Origin: Acinetobacter sp. C32I
GTDB taxonomy: Bacteria; Pseudomonadota; Gammaproteobacteria; Pseudomonadales; Moraxellaceae
Assembly: GCF_023702715.1 (NCBI RefSeq)
Contig: NZ_CP098480.1
Location: 4,092,001-4,156,000 of the forward strand
DNA length: 64,000 nt
Reading direction: 5' to 3'
How positions within the stretch are numbered: position 1 is the first letter of the stretch; every line of letters begins with the position of its first letter. This document shows positions 9,060-18,288 of the stretch, piece after piece. The notes beneath the pieces are model-generated. The model was not told the origin of the DNA and searched no databases. It worked only from the letters and a program-made list of their open reading frames with translations. The position numbers and the translations under genes were made by a program.

Positions 9060-12000
9060 TGATTGTCACTTTTATCTCTCAGTGTGAAAAGAAAGCGATT
9101 GCTCGAACTCGTCGTGTACTCGATGCCTTTGCTGATAGGATTGGTGATAACACTTGGCAAACAGTGATCACTGAAGATGGTTTATTAGCGGTAAAAAAGC
9201 TGCTGAGAAAAACGGTGACGAAAAATACAGCGGTTTCATGTCATTGGATACGTGGTCGTCGTAGAAGTGAATTAATGTGGATTGTGGGAAACAGGAATAA
9301 GTTTAATGAACAGGGGATAGTCCCCGTGAATACCACAAAGAAAAGTTTGTCTCAAAATAAATGGGAAAATGACTGGCATTATTTACCTTTAATTAAGGCA
9401 TTAGTTGCAGTTTCTGCTTTACTTCATGATTGGGGTAAAGCAACGGTATTATTCCAGCAAAAATTACTTGATAAAAATAACCAATTTAAAGGTGATCCTT
9501 TACGTCATGAATGGATTTCATGCCTATTATTAAATGCTTTGGTGCAATCATCAGGCAATATTGAATCTGATGAAGCATGGTTAAATTTATTCATTAATCA
9601 AAGTTGGGATGAGGCACTTCTCAAGCAAACGATTGTAAAAGAATCAGATCAATCCAAAGTTTTAGCTCAGCTTCCACCATTCGCTCAATTAGTCGCGTGG
9701 CTGATCATTTCACACCATCGCTTACCTAATTTAAAAGAAGATAAAGATTCAAAAAGATATGCTGCTGAACCTACAAATAGTATTGCAGAATTATTTGAAT
9801 GTATCGAAGCAAACTGGGGCTATCAAAACAAATTTGATGAAAAGGATTACCAACAACAACTTAAATTGTGTTTTCAGTTTGAGCAAGGTTTACTAGGCCA
9901 ATCTGCTGAATGGACAAAACAAATTAAAAAATGGTCTTTACGTTTATTACAGGAAGCTCAAACATCAGAACAGATTTTTATTGATGGTAGTTGGCGAGTG
10001 ATTTTGCATCATGCGCGTTTATGTCTAATGTTGGGGGATCATTATTATTCATCGTGTGAGGCAGATAAAGCATGGAAAACGAATTTATCACTTGTTGCAA
10101 ATACCGACCCAAAAACGAAACAAGCGAAACAGTATTTAGATGAGCATTTAGTCCGAGTTAGTGACAATGCTATGCGAGTGGCTCAGTCTTTAAGCCGTTT
10201 AGCAGATGAGATGGAATCTGCATACGATATTCAAAAATTAAAAAAGAAAAGTCCATCAGGTTTTGAATGGCAGGATCAGGCCGCTAAAGGGATTCAGCAA
10301 TTCATTCAAAAAAATGAAGGGGTTGAGAAACAAGGTTGGTTTATTGTCAATATGGCAAGTACTGGGAAAGGAAAAACCATTGCCAATGCGAAAATCATGC
10401 AAGCCTTATCTAAGGACGGACAATCATTACGTTATATTTTAGCACTAGGTTTGAGAACATTAACTTTACAAACAGGGGATTCATACCGTCATGATATTGG
10501 TTTAAGTAATGATGAACTAGCCGTTTTAATTGGTTCAAAAGCTGTGCAGGAGTTGCATCATCAAAATACTAGAAATGATCAACAGAATGAATTAAATATC
10601 GAGGAAATTGGTTCAGAGTCGTTAGAGGCGTTATTAGAGAATGAACTGGATTACGACACGATGCCTCAAGCCGATTTTATGAATGCTTTATTCCCTAAAA
10701 ATCAAGAACAACGTAATAAAGCATTTCTATATAAACCTGTTTTAACCTGTACCATTGATCATATTATGGCAGCGACTGAAACCAAGCGTGGCGGCAAATA
10801 TATTTTACCGAGCTTAAGACTTTCATCCTCAGACTTAGTCATTGATGAAGTGGATGATTTTAATGCTCAAGACTTAGTTGCTATTGCCCGACTGGTGCAT
10901 CTTGCAGGTATGTTGGGGCGAAAAGTGATGATATCGTCAGCAACCATACCTCCAGCATTGGCTGAGGGATTTTTTAATGCTTATCAGCAAGGCTGGGCTT
11001 TGTATTCTGCCTTTAAAAAGTTAAAGAATAAAAATCTCGTTTCGATGTGGGTCGATGAGTTCAAAACAAAAATTCAAACCATTGATTCGAATACACCAAA
11101 AGAGCTGATACAACAATATCAAAATACACATGATCAATTTGTAGATCTTCGGACAGCAGCATTAGTTCAGCAAGTTGTTAAACATAAAGCCTATATTGTA
11201 GATTGTGCTGATCTTGTGGCTGAAAAAGAAGTTCAATTTTTAGATCAAAGTTTGCAGTCTCAGTATTTTGAACGGATTCAGCAGAATGCTGAACAATTAC
11301 ATTTGAGTCATCACAGTATCGATCTTAAGACAGGTAAAAAAGTCTCTTTTGGTGTGGTACGTGTTGCCAATATTCCTCCCTGTGTTGCTTTAACTCAATA
11401 CTTACTCAATGCAGAATGGTCGCAGGGCATAGCGCCTCGTGTTATGGCTTATCATAGTCGTCAAGTTTTGTTGCTACGTAGTGAGCAGGAGCGACACTTA
11501 GATCAGGTTCTAAAGCGTAAAGAAAAAGCGGGGGAACAGGCGACGGCATTCTCAAATGATGTGATTCGTCAGCATCTAGATTCAATTGAAGATGAACATG
11601 TGATTTTTATTTTGGTTGCAACCCCTGTGGAGGAGGTTGGGCGAGACCATGATTTTGATTGGGCCATTGTAGAGCCATCATCTTATCGTTCGATTATTCA
11701 ATTAGCAGGGCGAGTGTTACGTCACAGAAAATTGGAACAGAATATCGAAAAGCCAAATATTGCTTTAATGCAATATAATTTAAAAGGATTAAGAAAAGCT
11801 AAGGTTGCTTTTGAAAAGCCTGGTTTTGAACTTAATAATGATAAATTCCAATTACACACTAAAGATTTAAAAGAGTTGCTTGATATTTCAGATGTGAGTT
11901 TTAATATTAATGCCATACCAAGAATAAAAACGAATCGACCATTACAAGCAAGACAAAGACTAGCAGATCTTGAACATGCAGTAATGGCTGATGTATTAAC

Positions 12001-12436
12001 CTCATACGACAAAGTTGGAGCAAAACCATTAAATTCATGGTTAACCCAAAAATGGTTTTTAACAGCTTTACCTCAAAAATTTATACAATTTAGGCAAAGT
12101 TCTCCGAATATTAATATTTTTGTTGTTTGGAGAGATCATAAACTGCTACTCTGTGAAAAAAATGATTTTGGTCATTATGTTGATCGAAGCGGTTTTTATA
12201 ATATTCATTATTTACAACTAAATAATTTGGAACAAAAAAGATTATGGTTGAATAGGAATTATTACGACATTTTGTGTCGCTTGACACTTGATCATTTAAT
12301 TGAGAATGACGAAGATATTGAAGCAAAGATTGAAAGACTATCGGAACGTTATGGTGAGATTATGTTGCCAGAGTACGATGAGAATAAACGATTGATGTAT
12401 TCAGAACAGTTTGGCTTGGTGGTTTCAAATAAATAA
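9056..12436 (+). CDS. cas3: Cas2-Cas3 fusion: helicase-nuclease of type I-F
   Basis: A 1126-aa protein typical of I-F, where Cas2 is fused to Cas3. Residues 1-95 form the Cas2-like part. An HD nuclease domain follows with His124-Asp125 (ALLHDWGK) and HH at 220-221. The superfamily 2 helicase has a Walker A-like STGKGKT at 435-441, a DEVD box at 597-600 and a motif VI-like QLAGRVLRHRK. It is recruited by the Csy complex to unwind and degrade target DNA, and joins Cas1 in primed adaptation. All catalytic motifs look intact. Overlaps cas1 by 4 bp, with 15 bp to cas8f. Confidence 0.96.
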   Translation: MMIVTFISQCEKKAIARTRRVLDAFADRIGDNTWQTVITEDGLLAVKKLLRKTVTKNTAVSCHWIRGRRRSELMWIVGNRNKFNEQGIVPVNTTKKSLSQNKWENDWHYLPLIKALVAVSALLHDWGKATVLFQQKLLDKNNQFKGDPLRHEWISCLLLNALVQSSGNIESDEAWLNLFINQSWDEALLKQTIVKESDQSKVLAQLPPFAQLVAWLIISHHRLPNLKEDKDSKRYAAEPTNSIAELFECIEANWGYQNKFDEKDYQQQLKLCFQFEQGLLGQSAEWTKQIKKWSLRLLQEAQTSEQIFIDGSWRVILHHARLCLMLGDHYYSSCEADKAWKTNLSLVANTDPKTKQAKQYLDEHLVRVSDNAMRVAQSLSRLADEMESAYDIQKLKKKSPSGFEWQDQAAKGIQQFIQKNEGVEKQGWFIVNMASTGKGKTIANAKIMQALSKDGQSLRYILALGLRTLTLQTGDSYRHDIGLSNDELAVLIGSKAVQELHHQNTRNDQQNELNIEEIGSESLEALLENELDYDTMPQADFMNALFPKNQEQRNKAFLYKPVLTCTIDHIMAATETKRGGKYILPSLRLSSSDLVIDEVDDFNAQDLVAIARLVHLAGMLGRKVMISSATIPPALAEGFFNAYQQGWALYSAFKKLKNKNLVSMWVDEFKTKIQTIDSNTPKELIQQYQNTHDQFVDLRTAALVQQVVKHKAYIVDCADLVAEKEVQFLDQSLQSQYFERIQQNAEQLHLSHHSIDLKTGKKVSFGVVRVANIPPCVALTQYLLNAEWSQGIAPRVMAYHSRQVLLLRSEQERHLDQVLKRKEKAGEQATAFSNDVIRQHLDSIEDEHVIFILVATPVEEVGRDHDFDWAIVEPSSYRSIIQLAGRVLRHRKLEQNIEKPNIALMQYNLKGLRKAKVAFEKPGFELNNDKFQLHTKDLKELLDISDVSFNINAIPRIKTNRPLQARQRLADLEHAVMADVLTSYDKVGAKPLNSWLTQKWFLTALPQKFIQFRQSSPNINIFVVWRDHKLLLCEKNDFGHYVDRSGFYNIHYLQLNNLEQKRLWLNRNYYDILCRLTLDHLIENDEDIEAKIERLSERYGEIMLPEYDENKRLMYSEQFGLVVSNK

Positions 12437-12451
12437 TAAGATGGAAAGGAT

Positions 12452-13702
12452 ATGGCAGAAAGTATTCATGCATTTTTAAATGAACGTAAAGAACTTTGGC
12501 TAAAAGATCGTTTAAAAAGAGCAGAAAGTGATGTTGAAACTTCAACTTTGCAACATCAAGCAAATGATAAATTTAGTTTAAATGAATGGTTACCTGATGC
12601 AGCAAAGCGCGTAACCCAGCTTGCAATGGTGAGTCACCCAAGTAAGTTTAGTCATCCAAGTGCCAAGACTTCAAGCCTTATTGCTAAGGCGAAACATTGC
12701 AATGATGGCTACTTACGTAGTGGTAATGTGGAATATTCATTGGATGTATTTGGTAATGCTGCCGCAATGGACGTATTTAAGTTTTTGTCTTTACCACTTA
12801 CTGGAAAAATGACGGTTTTGGATGGCTTCGAACAAGACAACCAAGAGTTGCGGGCTTTAATTACGCATGCAGATTTAAATTTTGAAGCATTGAGTTCAGA
12901 ATTTTTAAAAATTAAAGCCGCAGATCATTCAGTAAAAACAGACCATCTAGTAAAACAGGTCTATTTCCCAATTAATCAATCTGAATATCATTTATTATCC
13001 ATTTTAACGCCATCTGGTTTAATTACTCGACTCAAACAAGCAATTGATGCTATGCGTTTTTCGGAAGAAACCAAAAAATCTAAAGAATTGCGTAAGAAAA
13101 ATGAACATGATGAAATAGGTTATGCGGATATATTTGATTTAACAATAACAGCGTATGGTGGAACTCAACCACAGAATGTTAGTGTTTTAAATAGCCAAAA
13201 TGCAGGACGAGCTTATTTACTGTCGAGTTGCCCACCAGTATTAGAAAAAAGAGCGATTCGACTTCCTAAAACTGATTTTTTTATGCAGTGTTTATATCTA
13301 AGAAATTATCAAGACAGCTTTATTCAATTGCATAGATTTATGCAGCTTGATCTAAATAATATGGATATTAGAAATGCGATAAAAAATATTATTCAATTTG
13401 TGATTGATCAAGTGTTACTACAGGCATTAAAGACTAGACAATATGCAATTGAAGGATGGACAAATCAAGATTATTACGCAAACTTACCGAAAATGCAGCG
13501 AGTTTGGCTAGATAAAACTTATCAAGTCGAGCGAGAAGAAAATAGTGACTGGCGTGATGAATTAAGCCGAGAAATAGCGCGTTGGATATTACGAAGTTAT
13601 GAAAAAGTAATTAGTGATGCTTATATGCTGGGAACAGTTGAGTTGGTTGAAGTTAAACAGCGTGTAGAAAGCTCATTACAACAAGCAAAGGAGTTTTTCT
13701 AA
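12452..13702 (+). CDS. csy1: Csy1/Cas8f, large subunit of the I-F Csy complex
   Basis: A 416-aa protein in the position of Csy1, which together with Csy2 caps the 5' handle of the crRNA and recognises the CC PAM. The N-terminus is Lys/Arg-rich (NERKELWLKDRLKRAESD), and the middle has the Csy1-like YGGTQPQNVSVLNSQNAGRA motif. GGAAAGGA sits 4-11 nt upstream of the ATG. Its stop overlaps the csy2 start (TAATG at 13700-13704), which suggests coupled, near-equimolar translation. Length is close to the usual 400-440 aa. Confidence 0.94.
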   Translation: MAESIHAFLNERKELWLKDRLKRAESDVETSTLQHQANDKFSLNEWLPDAAKRVTQLAMVSHPSKFSHPSAKTSSLIAKAKHCNDGYLRSGNVEYSLDVFGNAAAMDVFKFLSLPLTGKMTVLDGFEQDNQELRALITHADLNFEALSSEFLKIKAADHSVKTDHLVKQVYFPINQSEYHLLSILTPSGLITRLKQAIDAMRFSEETKKSKELRKKNEHDEIGYADIFDLTITAYGGTQPQNVSVLNSQNAGRAYLLSSCPPVLEKRAIRLPKTDFFMQCLYLRNYQDSFIQLHRFMQLDLNNMDIRNAIKNIIQFVIDQVLLQALKTRQYAIEGWTNQDYYANLPKMQRVWLDKTYQVEREENSDWRDELSREIARWILRSYEKVISDAYMLGTVELVEVKQRVESSLQQAKEFF

Positions 13703-14586
13703 TGCGTCATTTTTTATTGATTTCTCATTTAAAACTTCACAATGCCAATGCCATGAGTAGCCCATATACCATTGGATTTCCAGCAATGACAGCTTGGCTT
13801 GGCGCAGTCCACGCTTTGCAACGTAAATTACAAGCTAAAGCATGTGATGTGGCTTTAACTAAAGTTGCGGTAAGTTGTCATGAGTTTAATTTGCAAACCT
13901 ATAAAGGACAGGGCGATTTTGTCCATTCAATTATAGGTACAGCAAATCCATTGGATAAGGATGGAAGTCGCCCCGCTTTTATTGAGGAAGCCCGTTGCCA
14001 TTTGGAAGTTTCACTTTTAGTTGAAATTGAAGGTCTGAATAACAAAAAAAGAGAGCAATTGTTAGAACTTGCTTCTGAGCTAATTTGTAGTATGAAATTT
14101 GCTAGTGGAGATGTTCTTACGGTGAAGAATTGCCAAATACTGGATTTTGATGATGATGAAGATCATGACAGGGAATTAAAACCCATCCTCAATAAACTCA
14201 TGCTTGGACATGTACTGATCGAGCGCCGTGATCTCGTGATAGACAGTATGAATCAAGGTAAAGATGCTTTAGATGCGGTTTTAGAGTATTTACACGTAAC
14301 GCATAGTTCTAATGTAGATGATGATAACAAAGTGACATGGACTTCAAAGCGTAAAGCTCAAGGTTGGCTTGTACCTGTCGCTGTTGGCTTTCAAGGAATT
14401 TCTGAGTTGGGATTCGCAAAAAATCAAAGGGATGCCAATACACCACATCGGTTTGCCGAAAGTGTTTTAACTTTGGGTGAATTTTTGATGCCGTACCGCA
14501 TAGAACATCTTGATCAAATGTTATGGCAATACCATTTTGATTCAGAAAACAATTTATATCTCTGCCAAAACGCTACAACAAATTAA
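13702..14586 (+). CDS. csy2: Csy2/Cas5f, crRNA 5'-handle binding subunit
   Basis: A 294-aa RAMP protein (MRHFLLISHLKLHNANAMSS opening). The SSPYTIGFPAMTAWLGAVHAL region is the typical Csy2 motif near residues 14-35, followed by VSCHEFNLQTYKGQG. It forms the foot of the surveillance complex with Csy1 around the 8-nt handle. It overlaps csy1 by one base and is followed by 25 bp containing AAGGAAAG, the ribosome binding site of csy3. Family length (about 290-330 aa) is normal and no disruption is seen. Confidence 0.94.
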   Translation: MRHFLLISHLKLHNANAMSSPYTIGFPAMTAWLGAVHALQRKLQAKACDVALTKVAVSCHEFNLQTYKGQGDFVHSIIGTANPLDKDGSRPAFIEEARCHLEVSLLVEIEGLNNKKREQLLELASELICSMKFASGDVLTVKNCQILDFDDDEDHDRELKPILNKLMLGHVLIERRDLVIDSMNQGKDALDAVLEYLHVTHSSNVDDDNKVTWTSKRKAQGWLVPVAVGFQGISELGFAKNQRDANTPHRFAESVLTLGEFLMPYRIEHLDQMLWQYHFDSENNLYLCQNATTN

Positions 14587-14611
14587 TTTGATATTGAAAA
14601 AGGAAAGACTC

Positions 14612-15625
14612 ATGGCTAAAAATGAAAAAGCAGTCGCAAGTGTACTCGCGTTTGAAAAGAAACTTGTTCCATCTGATGGATATTTTTATGGAACGACTTG
14701 GGATAATCGCAATGAACAAACAGCTTTAAAACTCATTCCTAAATCAGTCCGAGGAACGATTTCAAACCGTTTAAAGCCTGCTGTTGCCAGTGATCCATTG
14801 AAGTTGAATGCTGAAGTTGAAAAAGCCAATTTACAAACAGTAGATGCTTGTGCTTTAGGTGAGCATCAAGATACTTTAAAAGTTGGTTTTACTTTGAAAG
14901 TATTAGGTGGTGTTGAAAATCCATCTGCATGTAACAATGAAGCTTTTTTAAATTCTTATCAGACTGTAGCAAAAAGTTATATTAACCAATATGGCTTTAC
15001 GGAGCTTGCGAAACGCTATGCACTTAATATTGCCAATGCTCGTTTTTTATGGCGTAACCGTGTCGGTGCAGAAAAAGTAGAGGTTGTGGTAACAATAAAT
15101 GATCAACCCGCTATAATATTTAATGCTTTAGAATATCCACTGCATGATTTTGATCATGTTGATGAAAAATTAAAAAAATTAGCTGATCAAATCGCTCAGG
15201 CTCTAAAAGGTGAAACAGTATATTTATTGATTAAAATTGAGGCTTATGCCTTGGTGGGTAAAGCACAAGAAGTTTATCCAAGCGAAGAATTAGTTTTGGA
15301 TAAAGGTAAGGGTGATAAGAGTAAAATCCTTTATCAAGTCAATGATGTGGCTGCAATGCACTCTCAAAAAATCGGTAATGCATTACGTACAATTGATACT
15401 TGGTATCCTGAGTTTGATGACAAAAAAACAGCAATCGCGATTGAACCTTATGGTGCGGTCACAAATCTTGGAAAAGCTTATCGTACTCCTAAAGAGAAAA
15501 AAGACTTTTTTACCTTGTTTGATAAGTATGCTTTAGGTGAGTCATTAGAAAATCTTGAACAAGAACACTATGTTATGGCTGTTTTAGTGCGTGGTGGGGT
15601 GTTTGGTCAAAGTGCGAAGGATTAA
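14612..15625 (+). CDS. csy3: Csy3/Cas7f, backbone subunit of the Csy complex
   Basis: A 337-aa protein with six copies per Csy complex, forming the helical filament along the spacer portion of crRNA. Recognisable by VLAFEKKLVPSDGYFYGTTW at the N-terminus and FLWRNRVGAEKVEV in the middle, both Csy3 signatures. The frame is open 34 codons upstream into csy2, but the start at 14612 has AAGGAAAG 4-11 nt before it and gives the family N-terminus. Only 2 bp separate it from csy4. Confidence 0.95.
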   Translation: MAKNEKAVASVLAFEKKLVPSDGYFYGTTWDNRNEQTALKLIPKSVRGTISNRLKPAVASDPLKLNAEVEKANLQTVDACALGEHQDTLKVGFTLKVLGGVENPSACNNEAFLNSYQTVAKSYINQYGFTELAKRYALNIANARFLWRNRVGAEKVEVVVTINDQPAIIFNALEYPLHDFDHVDEKLKKLADQIAQALKGETVYLLIKIEAYALVGKAQEVYPSEELVLDKGKGDKSKILYQVNDVAAMHSQKIGNALRTIDTWYPEFDDKKTAIAIEPYGAVTNLGKAYRTPKEKKDFFTLFDKYALGESLENLEQEHYVMAVLVRGGVFGQSAKD

Positions 15626-15627
15626 TA

Positions 15628-16239
15628 ATGCAATATTATCAAGAAATCACTTTAATTGATCAGGATGAAATTTCACCTTATTTCATTTGGTCAAAAGTGT
15701 ATACCCAACTTCATATTGCTTTTGCAGAGCATAGTGATAATCAGGATCAGAGCCGCTTAGGTGTCTCTTTCCCTCAATATCGTATTAACCAGCAAAAGAA
15801 TATTGGTTTTTTGGGTAAGAAAATTCGTATTTTTGCCAATACAGAAGTCCAGTTACAGCAACTTAATCTGGGGAAGTGGTTGGAACGATTTGTGGACTAT
15901 GTCCATTTCACCCAACCACGCGAAGTACCTCAAGCTAAAATCATGGGTTACGCTCATTATTTTCGAATTAATCCAAAGATGAATTTAGAAGAGCGTATTA
16001 CTCATCAAGCACAGCGCCACAATATTTCTTTGGATCAAGCGAGGCAGCACTTTAAGGAATATATTGATCAGCCTGTAATTGAACCTTATGTGAGCTTAAA
16101 AAGTCTGAGTGCCAAGCGAGAAGAAAATATAGATCGACCGTATCGCCTATATATTGGTAAATCTGTTGCTGATGAGGCAAAGGAGGGAACATTTGGAACT
16201 TATGGGTTAAGTCGTTTCTCAACCGTGCCAGAGTTTTAA
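15628..16239 (+). CDS. cas6f: Csy4/Cas6f, CRISPR RNA endoribonuclease
   Basis: A 203-aa enzyme that cuts pre-crRNA at the 3' base of each repeat hairpin and stays on the 3' hairpin as the complex head. His29 (VYTQLHIAFAEH) coincides with the catalytic His29 of Pseudomonas Csy4. The C-terminal part has basic residues (LEERITHQAQRH) like the arginine-rich helix that reads the stem. The repeat stem it should recognise is TGGCG/CGCCA with loop GCATA. Last gene of the operon; the leader begins at its stop codon. Confidence 0.95.
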   Translation: MQYYQEITLIDQDEISPYFIWSKVYTQLHIAFAEHSDNQDQSRLGVSFPQYRINQQKNIGFLGKKIRIFANTEVQLQQLNLGKWLERFVDYVHFTQPREVPQAKIMGYAHYFRINPKMNLEERITHQAQRHNISLDQARQHFKEYIDQPVIEPYVSLKSLSAKREENIDRPYRLYIGKSVADEAKEGTFGTYGLSRFSTVPEF

Positions 16240-16370
16240 CCCAATATTTTTTGACTCTTTAACAGCTTAATAAAATCAATGAGTTACAGTAAGTGATTTT
16301 TTGATTGGGTAAAATGCCTAAATCTACATTAACTACTTGTTGTAACTTATATTTTTACTATAATTTTATA
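16240..16370 (+). promoter_or_regulatory. CRISPR leader with promoter and IHF-like site
   Basis: This 131-bp AT-rich stretch lies between cas6f and the first repeat. AATCAATGAGTTA at 16274-16286 matches the IHF consensus WATCAANNNNTTR exactly, and a near match lies on the other strand at about 16293-16305. TTGTTG (16337-16342), a 16-bp spacer and TATAAT (16359-16364) form a sigma70-like promoter whose predicted start is at the first repeat. IHF-dependent leader bending is known for I-F adaptation; its use here is inferred. Confidence 0.75.
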
Positions 16371-17478
16371 GTTCATGGCGGCATACGCCATTTAGAAATT
16401 GGATTGGTGTGAAGAGTACGAAGGGTTGAAGTTCATGGCGGCATACGCCATTTAAAAGCTAAAGCTTCGAGGGTGGCTGCATCCTGTGGGTTCATGGCGG
16501 CATACACCATTTAGAAAAAGACCATTAAAAATACATTCAGCGCAGGGCAGTTCATGGCGGCATACGCCATTTAGAAATCAGTAAAAACATTGATAGCTGA
16601 ATGAACAATGTTCATGGCGGCATACGCCATTTAGAAAAATATAAAGTTAGGTCGCTTGAAGTTACTTATGTTCATGGCGGCATACGCCATTTAGAAATCG
16701 AATTGGTGAATCTGCTGAACCCTCAAATAGTTCATGGCGGCATACGCCATTTAGAAAACAGAGCTAAGACAGCAAATTAATACAGCTATGTTCATGGCGG
16801 CATACGCCATTTAGAAACACAGAAAGCCCAAGCTGTATGCATCACAAGATGTTCATGGCGGCATACGCCATTTAGAAATTTGACCATGTGCGATCTAACA
16901 GGTTGTCTATGTTCATGGCGGCATACGCCATTTAGAAATTCATGAGTATCAACAACAGATGTGTGCACCCGTTCATGGCGGCATACGCCATTTAGAAATA
17001 GCAAACTTTTTCAGGAATTTGTTATAGCCAGTTCATGGCGGCATACGCCATTTAGAAATCTGTAAACCCTCCCCATGTATTTGTCGCAGTGTTCATGGCG
17101 GCATACGCCATTTAGAAACATAGAACGACAAAAGCAGTTTTGATGGTGATGTTCATGGCGGCATACGCCATTTAGAAAGAGGTCATGTTTCTGTAGCTCT
17201 TGCAGTCATAGTTCATGGCGGCATACGCCATTTAGAAAATTCGATTACTCAGGGGCAAAAAAGTCAATTGGTTCATGGCGGCATACGCCATTTAGAAATG
17301 GTCTGATTCTTTGGCTATCCATATCTGGATGTTCATGGCGGCATACGCCATTTAGAAACAAAAAGCTGGTTTTATTGGCCGTCTCTGCTGGTTCATGGCG
17401 GCATACGCCATTTAGAAAATCCCCAAGTAAGGAATTTAGCTGATTAAAATGTTCATGGCGGTATACGCCATTTATTTG
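16371..17478 (+). CRISPR. Type I-F CRISPR array, 19 repeats and 18 spacers
   Basis: The 28-bp repeats start GTTCATGGCG, have a 5-bp stem (TGGCG/CGCCA, loop GCATA) and end in the 8-nt handle TTTAGAAA. Spacers are 32 nt, except spacer 8 (16818-16850), which is 33 nt. Variants: repeat 2 (16431-16457) lacks one base in the handle, repeat 3 (16490-16517) reads CACCA in the stem, and repeat 19 (17451-17478) has a loop change and a replaced handle, the usual trailer-end decay. Orientation follows the Cas6f hairpin and the decayed terminal repeat. I saw no repeated spacer. The repeat matches what I recall of the Acinetobacter I-Fb repeat. Confidence 0.98.
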
Positions 17479-17594
17479 TGAGGCAGAGAGTAGATAGGTT
17501 AATTAATAAGAACTTATACACTCCCTCTCTTTAATTTTTAACCAAGAAAATATACCCTGAAGTTAATGTAATTATAGTGAATAGTGAAACGTTC

Positions 17595-18206
17595 ATGCGC
17601 GGTCTATACCTCATTACCAATGATGATCCAATCCAATTATTATTAGAAAAATTAGATGTGGCTCTAGCGACAGGCAAGATTGCCATTCTGCAATACCGTC
17701 GTAAGAAAGTCGCAAAAGCAGATCAGCCAAGTGAAGTTGAGCAGATCAAAGTACTTTGTGAAAAGCATCAAGTCCCATTTGTAATTAATGATGATTTGGC
17801 ACTGGCAGAGCAATTTGGATTAGGGGTACATCTTGGACAGTCCGATGGTGAAATAAGCGATGCCGCCGCATGTTTACCCCAAGGTGTGATTATTGGTCGT
17901 ACTTGTCTAAATTCATTGGAGCTGGCAGAGAAGGCGATTGCTGACGGTGCAACTTATGTGGCCTTTGGTGCAGTCTATGCAACTTCAACCAAACCTGAAG
18001 CAGGTAATGTCGGCATCGAAGTGATCAAACAAGCGAAACAAAAAATTGCTGTGCCGATTTGTGCGATTGGCGGTTTGACCGTTGAAAATTCTCAGGTGGT
18101 GATTGAATCTGGGGCGAGCCTTTGTGCCGTAATTAGTGATATATTAGGACGATCAACAGCCGAAATTCCTGCTCGTGTAAATGCATGGGCAACGTTATTT
18201 GACTAA
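17595..18206 (+). CDS. thiE: Thiamine-phosphate synthase ThiE
   Basis: A 203-aa TIM-barrel enzyme joining the pyrimidine and thiazole moieties to make thiamine phosphate. Motifs: ILQYRRKK near residue 35, FVINDDLALA, GVHLGQSDG, IIGRTCLNS, YVAFGAVYATSTKP and ICAIGGLTVEN, which bind diphosphate and Mg2+. I chose the ATG at 17595 (MRGLYLITND), where homologues begin; a GTG at 17577 would add six residues. Neither start has a strong Shine-Dalgarno. Closed by a hairpin at 18215-18235. No TPP riboswitch was seen upstream; the CRISPR array ends 116 bp before. Confidence 0.93.
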   Translation: MRGLYLITNDDPIQLLLEKLDVALATGKIAILQYRRKKVAKADQPSEVEQIKVLCEKHQVPFVINDDLALAEQFGLGVHLGQSDGEISDAAACLPQGVIIGRTCLNSLELAEKAIADGATYVAFGAVYATSTKPEAGNVGIEVIKQAKQKIAVPICAIGGLTVENSQVVIESGASLCAVISDILGRSTAEIPARVNAWATLFD

Positions 18207-18214
18207 TTATATGT

Positions 18215-18235
18215 ATCCGCTTCGCGGAATTTTTA
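18215..18235 (+). terminator. Terminator between thiE and hemL
   Basis: TCCGC-TTC-GCGGA followed by ATTTTTATT: a short GC-rich stem with a T-rich tail. Confidence 0.65.
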
Positions 18236-18288
18236 TTGTTTCTCGGAACCACAACGTTCCTCGTCCTCGATTCTAGGTTGAGTCTTTT

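Noticed and set aside
16792-17004. A 70-codon minus-strand ORF inside the CRISPR array
   Set aside because: It is made of translated repeats and spacers, with a periodic pattern every 20 residues. It is an artefact of the array.
17479-17594. Possible TPP riboswitch before thiE
   Set aside because: The 116 bp contain no CTGAGA-type core or the paired helices of a TPP riboswitch.
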